From contig SKVC01000119.1 of assembly GCA_007129655.1 (NCBI GenBank), forward strand, positions 1 to 12,853: a stretch of 12,853 bases of DNA, in the 5' to 3' direction. Source of the stretch: Thermoplasmata archaeon (GTDB lineage: Archaea > Thermoplasmatota > Thermoplasmata > Halarchaeoplasmatales > Halarchaeoplasmataceae). The translations under genes were made by a program, and so were the position numbers. The notes below the pieces were generated by a model. It did no database searches and had not been told where the DNA came from. It saw only the letters and a list, made by a program, of their open reading frames with translations. Positions 1-7,700 of this stretch are shown here, piece after piece (the stretch's first letter is position 1; each line of letters begins with the position of its first letter).

Positions 1-2302
1 AGTTCCAACCGTTGGCAGCACCGCCTGAAGTCAACAGTATATCGAATGTCGGATCTGGTTCGGGTTCCTCTTCTGCACCGGGTTCCTGTACCGGTCCGAT
101 AGATTCGTCGCTGTACTGACCGTTTGTGTCGGAGTAGACCTGGTACCACCAGAGTATTTCATCTGCCGTACCTTTATTCGCATCGATATACTGATAGGAA
201 TCTGAACCATCTGCGGATACGGTTGCGATGTGTTCGTAAATTCCCGTTTCAGTCTCCGAGCGATATACTTGGTAGTGGGTGACCTTGTCCGGGTCATCGG
301 CACCCGCGTTCCAAGTAAGAAGGTTATTTTCCGTACCTTCCTCACCTGCAACCGTATATGAGAAATCTTCGATCCTCGAATTGAACATATTTGTGCCCCA
401 GCGGAAGATTCCAGTGGTTCTAGATGGAGTCCCGCCGTATAATCTCTCGGTATAATAATTGACAGTCCATTCTCCGCCTTCTAAAACATCTGCACTTAGT
501 TGAGAGGTTGTGAATTCACATCTCTCTTCTATTGGTGTTTCCATGTTCAGATCGCCATATACTCGTACAACTATACTATCCTCCTTGTCTAGTTCATATG
601 AACCGAGAGCGAAGGTAGCTGTCTGATGACCTGAACCCGTTGTACCAGCGGGTCGTTCAACAACAGCCTCCACATCTTGAGATATCTCTATTTCGGATCC
701 ATCGTTTTTTCTTACGAATACACGTATGCCCCAAACCACATTATGATCCTGATTGTTACCGCTAACAAGGGAAACGGATTCAGCTTGATCCGATTGTATA
801 TCTTCCAGTCTGTAGCCCGTGAATCCGTTCACCGTTTGCTGGTCACTCCGCATATACATCGTTTTTATTAAAGTCTCGTTCAAAGTTCCATGATGTTCAA
901 CATTCAGATTCGTCGGTGCTTCCGGCGGTATACCTACGATATTGAAGTTTGCACTTGTGTTCGTACCCGATGTCCCGTGATCATCGTGAACCGTTACTCT
1001 TACTTGGGCTTCCGTGGTGTGTTCGTCAGGTACGTTCCAAATATAAAAGCCATGGTTGTATCCTGTAACGATGTTTGTCCATGAAACACCGCCGTCTGTG
1101 CTGTAATCGATGTCGATGCCGGTTATTTCTCCGTCACCGGCTGTGGTCGACCACGATATGTTTTGTTCAGTTGAGGCATCCCAGGTTTCACCACCGGTGG
1201 GGCTGAAAAGTTCTATGCTGGGAGGCTCCGTCACCGTTTGCCACCAAAATAACGGATAAGTTTCGCCCTCTATCATCCACCATATATTCTCAAAGTCCCA
1301 GCCTGCGCCGGTGAACGTGCTTTCCGTCTGCATTTCTTCAGTGCTCAGACCCGTACCACCATCGCTAACTGTTGTACCCGAGGTATCTACGTCCCAGAAG
1401 GATGTGGTTACTGGATCGCCGTCGTTCAATCCTACGAGACCTCCTACAGAGTCATCACCTGTTGGAACTCCGGTAGAATAAGTATTTGTTATAGAACCGA
1501 CATTCCTCCCGACCAAACCTCCTACTCGAGTACCATCTGTGGTAGCGTTTCCCCTTGCGTAGCTGTCGGAAACCGTTCCCCCATTGTTCTGTCCTATTAA
1601 ACCGCCCACCCAGGAGCCTACCCCCAGCACATCGGGTTCTGCATAAGAATATACCACCGCTGCTTGGTTTTCTCCAACCAATCCACCTACGTAGGCGTTT
1701 CCATTGACATGACCTTCTGTAAAGGATGTTTCTATGGCGCCATAGTTCCGGCCTACAAGGCCACCTACATAATCTCCACCTCCTATGTTACCGATAACGA
1801 ATGAATTGGAGATGTGTGCCCCGCTCTCTGTACCTGCGGCCAAACCACCAGTATGTCTATCACCGACAATGTTGGCTTCGGAAAGACCAACGTTGGCCAC
1901 TTCTCCGTCGAGCCAACCGATCAGGCCGACAAAATCGGTAGTAGGTCTGTTGATATACAGTCCCATGATAGTATGATTACGGCCGTCCAAACTACCTGTA
2001 AATTGGTTGTTGTAATCTCCTATGGGTACGAATCCCGCACCGCCATTCCATCCGCTGGTCTGACTTGCGTCGATATCGTTGGCTAAAGCGTAGTGTGCAC
2101 TTCTGTTGGAGTTCATATCCTGTAATTCCCATACGTTATGGATCATGTACGGGTCACCTGGCGTACCGGCACCCGTTACATTGTTATCTTGTGTATAAGC
2201 AAGATCCGTTTCATCTACCGAACTATATCCTGTGGCTAATGCAAATAGACTAAAAATCAGTATAAAAGCAAGCCCTAGTACAATTCCCTTTTTTGCGCTC
2301 AT
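1..2302 (-). CDS. Secreted GLUG-repeat / Ig-like / fibronectin-III surface protein (3' end outside window)
   Basis: The frame is open from 2302 to the left edge (767 codons, no stop), so the C-terminus is missing. An N-terminal signal peptide covers about residues 1-26: two lysines, a hydrophobic core, then small residues. Residues 30-120 have the GTPGDPYxI...NDIDAS...FTGSLDGxxHTI pattern that typically precedes GLUG repeats. GLUG-type units with GGLVG or GGLIG follow at about residues 149, 179, 202, 229, 258 and 285. An Ig-like module (about 357-459, starting SPTGGETW, with DYSTDGGVSW) comes next, then a PPEAPTNL linker, an unrecognised beta-rich segment (475-645) and a fibronectin-III-like module (about 650-742). 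The visible part ends with an acidic, Pro-rich linker. I chose the ATG at 2302 over the one at 2308 because GGAG lies 6 nt before it. The domain set points to adhesion or surface display. The partner or ligand cannot be read from sequence. Confidence 0.88.
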   Translation of the reverse strand, partial: MSAKKGIVLGLAFILIFSLFALATGYSSVDETDLAYTQDNNVTGAGTPGDPYMIHNVWELQDMNSNRSAHYALANDIDASQTSGWNGGAGFVPIGDYNNQFTGSLDGRNHTIMGLYINRPTTDFVGLIGWLDGEVANVGLSEANIVGDRHTGGLAAGTESGAHISNSFVIGNIGGGDYVGGLVGRNYGAIETSFTEGHVNGNAYVGGLVGENQAAVVYSYAEPDVLGVGSWVGGLIGQNNGGTVSDSYARGNATTDGTRVGGLVGRNVGSITNTYSTGVPTGDDSVGGLVGLNDGDPVTTSFWDVDTSGTTVSDGGTGLSTEEMQTESTFTGAGWDFENIWWMIEGETYPLFWWQTVTEPPSIELFSPTGGETWDASTEQNISWSTTAGDGEITGIDIDYSTDGGVSWTNIVTGYNHGFYIWNVPDEHTTEAQVRVTVHDDHGTSGTNTSANFNIVGIPPEAPTNLNVEHHGTLNETLIKTMYMRSDQQTVNGFTGYRLEDIQSDQAESVSLVSGNNQDHNVVWGIRVFVRKNDGSEIEISQDVEAVVERPAGTTGSGHQTATFALGSYELDKEDSIVVRVYGDLNMETPIEERCEFTTSQLSADVLEGGEWTVNYYTERLYGGTPSRTTGIFRWGTNMFNSRIEDFSYTVAGEEGTENNLLTWNAGADDPDKVTHYQVYRSETETGIYEHIATVSADGSDSYQYIDANKGTADEILWWYQVYSDTNGQYSDESIGPVQEPGAEEEPEPDPTFDILLTSGGAANGWN

Positions 2303-2365
2303 TTTCATCTCCTCTAAGATTATCGGTATGCGTTTTAATGCATATACATACTAATAGTACGGAAT

Positions 2366-2376
2366 CATATATAAAA
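2366..2376 (-). promoter_or_regulatory. TATA box of the GLUG surface-protein gene
   Basis: On the minus strand this reads TTTTATATATG, a good archaeal TATA element. It would place transcription start near 2343, giving a leader of about 40 nt that contains the GGAG ribosome-binding site at 2309-2312. It is predicted from sequence pattern only. Confidence 0.5.
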
Positions 2377-2428
2377 CTTTTTAATATAAATAACGCAGCA
2401 TTCATACTAATATTTTCCCTAACAATAA

Positions 2429-2445
2429 CCGAAAAACTTATAGAC
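2429..2445 (+). promoter_or_regulatory. BRE/TATA-like element upstream of the YdjM-like membrane gene
   Basis: The sequence CCGAAAAACTTATAGAC resembles a purine-rich BRE followed by a TATA element. It would start transcription near 2466-2470, leaving a leader of about 80 nt before the ATG at 2547. An alternative is the A/T-rich run at 2519-2533, which would give a leaderless message. That would fit the lack of a ribosome-binding site near this ATG. Confidence 0.35.
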
Positions 2446-2460
2446 CTGTTGTATATACCT

Positions 2461-2470
2461 GTGATATCAC
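2461..2470. promoter_or_regulatory. Perfect palindrome GTGATATCAC, possible operator
   Basis: A perfect 10-bp palindrome lies at the predicted transcription start of the YdjM-like gene and is followed by a partial half-site copy (ATAATCAC). A repressor site there would block initiation. No regulator is known from this window, and a palindrome this short can occur by chance. Confidence 0.25.
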
Positions 2471-2546
2471 GATAATCACCCTCCCTCCCTTTTAGTTATT
2501 TTTTGACGATAAATGAGGGAAAATATTATTATTTGTTATCTACTAC

Positions 2547-3134
2547 ATGGAAGCTATGCATCCCGTGATCCATGTGGCCATTTCCATACTGATCGGTTTG
2601 GCTGTGAACATACATCATAAATACCGATATACGATTATCGTCTCAGTGGCATTTCTGGTGAACGGGATAATTGACGTTGACTATATATTTTATATGCGGG
2701 GAATTTTCACACATCGGTACTTTTCTTCAGGTATAGTCATGCTGTACATACCACTTCTGATCCTCTTAGTCGCTCATATATACGAAAGAGAGAGGAATAA
2801 AAGCATACTTACCAGGATATCGCTTTTGGTACTCCTGGTTTCAGCGAGTCATCTGGTCTTGGATACCTTCTCACCGGATGATGTAGTTTATCTGTACTAT
2901 CCCTTCAGCATGGCCGAATATCATCTCGATCAAGCACTAATACCATACGTAACATTGATGTTCATTATAGCTGTGTTCGTAGTAAATCGATTGGAATTTT
3001 ACCTTTATAGGAACAATGAGGGAAAGGAAAGAACAAAGCTACACGTAAAAGTAGCTTTCATATTGAAGGATTACAGTGAAAGATTCGATATGATCCGTCG
3101 CTCCTTGGACAAGGGAAGGGGTAAGAAACCTTAA
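2547..3134 (+). CDS. YdjM/DUF457-like multi-pass membrane protein, putative metal-dependent hydrolase
   Basis: This is a 195-residue integral membrane protein with hydrophobic segments at about residues 10-20, 27-47, 62-79, 91-106 and 132-147, and a basic cytoplasmic-type tail from about 155. Scattered acid/His motifs fit the YdjM (LexA-binding, membrane-bound metal-dependent hydrolase) superfamily. They are HPVIHV near the start, DVDY at 43-46, GIFTHR at 52-57 and SHLVLD at 101-106, followed by a YYPF block. The family reaction is poorly defined, so only a putative metal-dependent hydrolase role can be given. The ATG at 2547 is the first possible start, because a TGA lies in frame at 2514. 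No Shine-Dalgarno sequence is seen close to it. It is divergent from the GLUG surface protein and ends 37 bp before a small zinc-ribbon frame. Confidence 0.7.
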   Translation: MEAMHPVIHVAISILIGLAVNIHHKYRYTIIVSVAFLVNGIIDVDYIFYMRGIFTHRYFSSGIVMLYIPLLILLVAHIYERERNKSILTRISLLVLLVSASHLVLDTFSPDDVVYLYYPFSMAEYHLDQALIPYVTLMFIIAVFVVNRLEFYLYRNNEGKERTKLHVKVAFILKDYSERFDMIRRSLDKGRGKKP

Positions 3135-3171
3135 TAAAGGATTGGTTAGGGATCGTTAACTGTGAAATAAC

Positions 3172-3287
3172 ATGCCAATATATTCGGACGGATGCCATTT
3201 CTGTAGGAATATCGAAGGATAGGCGATAGAGCCGTTTGTGATAAATGCTTCAAAGAGTTAGTAGATACGATCCGGGAAGCTCTTTGA
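3172..3287 (+). pseudogene. Small four-cysteine zinc-ribbon protein, frameshifted
   Basis: Two short frames together form what looks like one 38-residue zinc ribbon. From ATG 3172 the first frame encodes 16 residues with CHFC (Cys8, Cys11) and stops at TAG 3220. The second frame, entered by rereading A3219, continues IGDRAV-CDKC-FKEL and stops at TGA 3285-3287. The join restores a C-x2-C...C-x2-C ribbon (Cys8, 11, 23, 26) with a hydrophilic helical tail. No classical slippery heptamer is visible, so a one-base deletion or an assembly error is more likely than programmed shifting. It lies 37 bp after the membrane gene, and its stop is 1 bp from the converging TatD-like gene's stop. TTAATAAAG at 3131-3139 could be its own TATA box. 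The function is unknown; small ribbons like this usually bind nucleic acid or protein partners. Confidence 0.5.
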
Positions 3288-3288
3288 T

Positions 3289-4134
3289 TCACAGTTCCAC
3301 GTCTATGTCGTAAACAGTTTCAGGGTTTATTTGGTGAATCTGTGATGCGGATCTCGCGCTCAAAATTTCCTCCTCCAAGAGTTTAAAAGTCTTTTTCGGA
3401 ACTGTTTTTATTCCCAAAACCGCCCCAGGTCTATTTGGATCGTCCAGATAGTCGGTTTCCATCATGAATCTGTCATTCTTTTTCAGGGCTGCACGCAGAT
3501 TCTTCTCACTGGCTAGAACAGATGGAAATAAACCGTGGTTCTCACTTTCATCTACTATGGGTGGGCTGTAATGTTTTACCACTTTATCACGTGGTAGGCC
3601 TACTTCGTCCGCCATGAGAGCTATCTCTTCACAGACTTCGGATGTGGCACTTTCAGTGTGTAACACGACGGGACAGCCTACATCCAAGGCGATCTCCATA
3701 CCGTACTTCATTATCCTGTTCGAGGCCTGGAGTATCTCGTCACTGACTTGAAAATGCGGCCTTCCTATTTCACCCAAGGCTATGGCTTTTCCATCCTCTA
3801 TGTAACTCGCCGCTAATTCCATGCCATCCATGAGGATCTTTTCTCCTTTTTCGATACCTACGGATCTTTCCAGATAGATTAAATCCACGGGATAAGGGCC
3901 CAGAGTCACATAAGTTTTAACGGATGTTTTTTTATCCGCTTCCTCGGCGAGCTCTATGGTTCGATCGTATATGGGTTTATATCCTTTAGAATGCCATTCT
4001 CTAAGATCGTGATAGGGCATGTGAGACACTATCATGTGGGTACCTCCGGCCCTTTCGAATTTCTTTACAGCTTCAACATTATCTCCGATATCCTGAAGAT
4101 GTACGTGATTATCAAAAATAGGTATGCCTCTAAT
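3289..4134 (-). CDS. TatD-like metal-dependent hydrolase (COG1831-type), non-standard start
   Basis: This is a TIM-barrel amidohydrolase of the TatD group, a predicted soluble phosphoesterase or nuclease-like enzyme. Numbering from the ATT at 4134 (281 residues), the metal-ligand set is complete: HxH in DNHVH (His10, His12), Glu122 in GEIG, His159 in LHTES, His188 in KHYSPP and Asp228 in ETDYLDDP. The first ATG in frame is at 4035 (residue 34), which would delete the HxH motif and the first beta strand. The conserved N-terminus (PIFDNHVHL...ERAGGTH) is in frame upstream, back to a TGA just beyond 4134, with no ATG, GTG or TTG. Only ATT (4134) or ATA (4125) could initiate. The gene overlaps the TBP stop, so the two are almost certainly co-transcribed and probably translationally coupled. 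The substrate is unknown. Identity is fairly sure; the start is not. Confidence 0.82.
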   Translation of the reverse strand: MRGIPIFDNHVHLQDIGDNVEAVKKFERAGGTHMIVSHMPYHDLREWHSKGYKPIYDRTIELAEEADKKTSVKTYVTLGPYPVDLIYLERSVGIEKGEKILMDGMELAASYIEDGKAIALGEIGRPHFQVSDEILQASNRIMKYGMEIALDVGCPVVLHTESATSEVCEEIALMADEVGLPRDKVVKHYSPPIVDESENHGLFPSVLASEKNLRAALKKNDRFMMETDYLDDPNRPGAVLGIKTVPKKTFKLLEEEILSARSASQIHQINPETVYDIDVEL

Positions 4135-4678
4135 GGATCAATCCCGCCTTTTTGAGTTCATGTTTAACTGTGTCAACAGCTTCTTCTAAAGCCGGTATAT
4201 CCTTGGCACCGGTACAGACCATTTTACCGGAACCAAACAATAAAAGCACAACGTCACAGTCCCTTGGACGGTAAACCAAACCCGGGAACTGCTCGGGTTC
4301 GTATTCCACTCTCTCCAACCCCAGTGTCATGGCCACGGAATTCAGATTGAGATCCTGCCCCAAGCCATAGGATGCGACTATGTTTTGAACTTTTACATCG
4401 ACTTGATTGGAAGTTTCAAGGCCACCTTCGTTCAATAGTTCCTTGACCTTGTTTACACTACGTTTTGCATCGTCCTGATTCTTACCGCCGGTACAAACGA
4501 CCTTGCCGCTGGAAAAGAGAAGTATTGCGGTCTTCGGGTCCTTTATACGATATATCAGACCGGGGAATTTTTCCCGATCGTATTCCGAGCCTTCGAGAAC
4601 CTTGGAGGCCTGCACAAGATCTATATTCACCTCCATGGACGATGATGCTACTACGTTTTCTATTTTGAGACCTTCCAT
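4130..4678 (-). CDS. tbp: TATA-box binding protein (TBP), archaeal general transcription factor
   Basis: The 182-residue protein has the two direct repeats of archaeal TBP. They are offset by 93 residues: FPGL at 38-41 and 131-134, and GK(V/M)VCTG at 58-64 and 151-157. Together they form the saddle that bends TATA DNA and recruits TFB and RNA polymerase. Length and symmetry are normal, and no acidic tail is visible. I prefer the ATG at 4678 (MEGLKIENVV), which matches the usual TBP N-terminus; a GTG at 4687 would add three residues. No Shine-Dalgarno sequence precedes it. It is first in a two-gene unit with the TatD-like hydrolase, whose reading frame overlaps its TAG stop, and is divergent from the 1984-residue surface-protein gene. 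Confidence 0.97.
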   Translation of the reverse strand: MEGLKIENVVASSSMEVNIDLVQASKVLEGSEYDREKFPGLIYRIKDPKTAILLFSSGKVVCTGGKNQDDAKRSVNKVKELLNEGGLETSNQVDVKVQNIVASYGLGQDLNLNSVAMTLGLERVEYEPEQFPGLVYRPRDCDVVLLLFGSGKMVCTGAKDIPALEEAVDTVKHELKKAGLIH

Positions 4679-4718
4679 ATAAACCACTTGCTTGATTATG
4701 CATAAAAAAGATGAACGT

Positions 4719-4738
4719 GGTTAATAAATCCTTCGAAG
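4719..4738 (-). promoter_or_regulatory. BRE/TATA element of the TBP gene
   Basis: Read on the minus strand, CTTCGAAGG is followed by ATTTATTAAC, an archaeal BRE-TATA pair. Transcription would start near 4700 with a short leader of about 20 nt. A second A/T-rich run at 4698-4708 could instead give a leaderless message from 4678. Confidence 0.45.
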
Positions 4739-4747
4739 GTAAAAGGC

Positions 4748-4767
4748 TTCGAAAATAGTATATATAA
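4748..4767 (+). promoter_or_regulatory. BRE/TATA element of the giant surface-protein gene
   Basis: TTCGAAAA followed by GTATATATAAG centres a strong TATA element about 28 bp before ATG 4791. This spacing puts the transcription start at or within a few bases of the ATG, so the message is predicted to be leaderless. No ribosome-binding site is present, which agrees. Confidence 0.7.
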
Positions 4768-4790
4768 GGCGCAATTGCCACGTAAAAAGT

Positions 4791-7700
4791 ATGGTACGAA
4801 AAGGTCTTAACGAAAGCGATACCGGTACTGCTTCCTTCGCTCTCATGGGAGTCCTAATTATACTTCTATCTCTTGTCGCGGTCGCTTATATATCGTATAT
4901 CGAGAATTTGAACTACGAAGAACGGTTAAGAACGGACAAAGTCAACGCCCTGGAAGATTCTGTGGATAAGGCCTTAGAGTCATTAAAGTCGAAGGTACAT
5001 CACATAGGGATCGAAAGTGCATTCCACGGCAATAGTGGGCATGAACTCGACAATTCATCCCGTTTGTTCGAAAGGCGACTTGATAAATATCTTAACCGAT
5101 CCGAAGGATGGGGAAGGGGAGGATATAGTATCCATGTACAAAGGGATGGAACTGATATAAGCATGAAGCCGCAGGTAGCCGAGATCGATGTTGTATTACC
5201 CACTATGGAAAATAGAGGACGTTTCGATAAATTAGCAACCGACGTGCCCGGTGAGTTAGGAAAGGGAAATAGAACTTTTTATTATGGTATCGAAGGTGTG
5301 ATCTCCGTTACTGCGAAGGACGACGATAATGGCCTAGTTTTAAACAGAACGGAAGATATCGATATGACGGTTGACATCCCGTATCCGTTTTTAAGGGATA
5401 GGATGGAGAATTTCGGTAACGAGCTAAAGGGTTCCGAAGGGCAGGTAGCCAGGATCACACGATACATATTGAGTACGCTGGCACAGTATCGTACTCTTAT
5501 GGGATACGGCATGATGTCCTTTGAAAATTTCGATAATTCATCCTCCGAGAGTACTTCAGATATTCTTACCGTAGAAGATGTGGAGATGGCGTTAAATATG
5601 GCCGTTCTTCTGGAGATGGCATATCAATACAGAGCATACGATCATCATGCTCTGGATGCCATGGTGGAAAATACCACGGTCTCCGGCGTAGTCTCTTTGG
5701 AACTTCTTATCAACACATATATACAAAACGGACGTCTGGATCCCGGGGACCTCGTGGCACTCTTTTACGGTTACGGCTACGATAACGATACGGTTTCAAG
5801 AGATGATGCCCACGAGCTTGAGATAGGCGCGGTCATCTCACAGGCGCTGAACTCCATCGCCGATCAATTCGTTGTAAAGTATCTTGAGTACTTCAGGGTC
5901 ATCGGTTTTGCGAATCTAATACTCGAAGGGATGTTTAAACTAAAAGATCTGACGGATAAGGCCGCGGAGATAGGCCGATCTGTTCTAGATGTACTCACTT
6001 TTTGGGATGACGACGAAGTTGAGATCAATCCAAAACAGGTACAAACGGTGAAGGATTGGGTGGAGGAGACCTTTATCGCAGCCGGACTCATGGGTACGAA
6101 CATAATACGAGACCTTTACCTACCGTACGATACGATTGACGGAGAAAGGTTCGAAGGATACCCGAGGCTGCCCGATGATCTCGGAGAAGTGTATCGGGTA
6201 TCACACAAAACAAAGCTGATAGGAGACGAACATAAGCTATACAGATATTCCTGTGGACACGGCGATCTGCATCACAAAAGAGAGGATACGTGCTCCGAGA
6301 TGGTGGAAGTCGAAGATTCAAATGGTGAAATGGTTGAAGTTCGCTGCGGTGCGGAAGAAGTACTCGCAGGATATGAATATGTGGTCCATACCGTAGATGT
6401 GGAGGTCCGGGGAGGACCGATCTTTTACAGCCCGGTCGATATACTCCAGGGAGACGACGATATCTGGCAGGAATTTTATACAGAAAGCTACTCCGAAAAG
6501 GGTCATGAGGAAATCGAAGATATACGATCCATGCTCAGGCAGACCATACGAACCATCGTTGATACCATCGCAGGACAACCTGCTATAGAGGCCATCATCG
6601 CCCGGTACAACAAAATAGAGATCGATGTTAACGATAGAAAGTCGCTGTTCCACGATATCGGGGATGCAGTCAACGATGCAGTTGAAGATGCATTCGACTA
6701 CTTTAGGGAGAATCCGGATATACTTTTGGATATAGTGGGGGATTACTTCGACGGTGGCGATCCCAGGATCGAGGATTTAAAGGGATTACTCATAGAGCAC
6801 TATGATGATTTTTATGGCAGTCGATACATCGATAACACGGCTGAATACACTGCGGAATCTTTACTTGCCAAGCAGGGACCCTACGTACATATCGAAACCG
6901 TAGAAACCGAAGTTTTTCAAGGTAGTGTAGCTGAATCTGCCGATGTGTCTTTTCCACAGATGTACGAACCCGATGAAGAGATGATCAGGAACGTTCTAGT
7001 CAATGGGGGAGTCCTTTCCAAAGAACGAGTCACTTCTTTGAAAGATTCTATTTTACCACTAGTAGAAGATGGTTTGGAATCCATCAAAGAGCGGGAAGTA
7101 TCCGAAGTGGATAAAGAGGAAAGGCATTCCCATCTCGACGGGCTGCTGGTTCAGGCTCTTGATTCATATCACTATAATACAACCGTACGTCCGGTGATCC
7201 GAGATGAGCGCACAAGAGGTGGGAGCCCGACTTCGGCTATGATATACTATATCGAACCGGATCCGGCTACCATAGGTCAGCATACGGTTCGTTTCAGAGC
7301 TGATTTATCCGTAAACATATCAGATCTAGAATGGGTATCAGATAAAGACGGACATCTATCCAACCAACGCGACTTTAACGTCTCGGCGCTGTTTCTATCT
7401 CCCGGTGAGCACGAGATAACACTCAGGGTGACCGACGAAGACGGATTTATCCACGAAGACATAGAATATCTCTTTGTTAATCGAGCTCCGACGGCGGTGA
7501 TAAACGAAGAAGTTCCCTCTATAGTATCACAGAACGAGAGTATTACGTTCAGCGAATCGAGTTACGACCAAGACGGGCATATTACAGCATACTACTGGGA
7601 TCTCGGAGACGGGCATAATTCAAGCGAAAGAGAGCCTGAGCACATTTACACCATACCGGATGAATACGTCGTCACACTTACAGTAACCGACGACAAGGGA

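Noticed and set aside
31..351. 106-residue minus-strand frame with many basic residues
   Set aside because: It is out of frame with the continuous GLUG/Fn3 protein frame on the same strand, which shows recognisable domains through this stretch.
1785..2253. Short plus-strand frames opposite the GLUG gene
   Set aside because: They lie antisense to a domain-rich coding region, lack promoters or ribosome sites, and have no recognisable protein features.
2293..2475. 60-residue plus-strand frame in the divergent promoter region
   Set aside because: It covers both predicted promoters, begins within the neighbouring gene's 5' end, and its hydrophobic composition reflects A/T-rich promoter DNA.
3204..3225. 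Programmed -1 ribosomal frameshift in the mini zinc ribbon
   Set aside because: No X XXY YYZ slippery heptamer is visible at the join and no clear downstream structure was noticed, so a base deletion or assembly error is the simpler reading.
4482..4781. 99-residue minus-strand frame overlapping the TBP gene start
   Set aside because: It runs through the TBP promoter and in another frame of TBP, whose two conserved repeats leave no doubt about the real frame.
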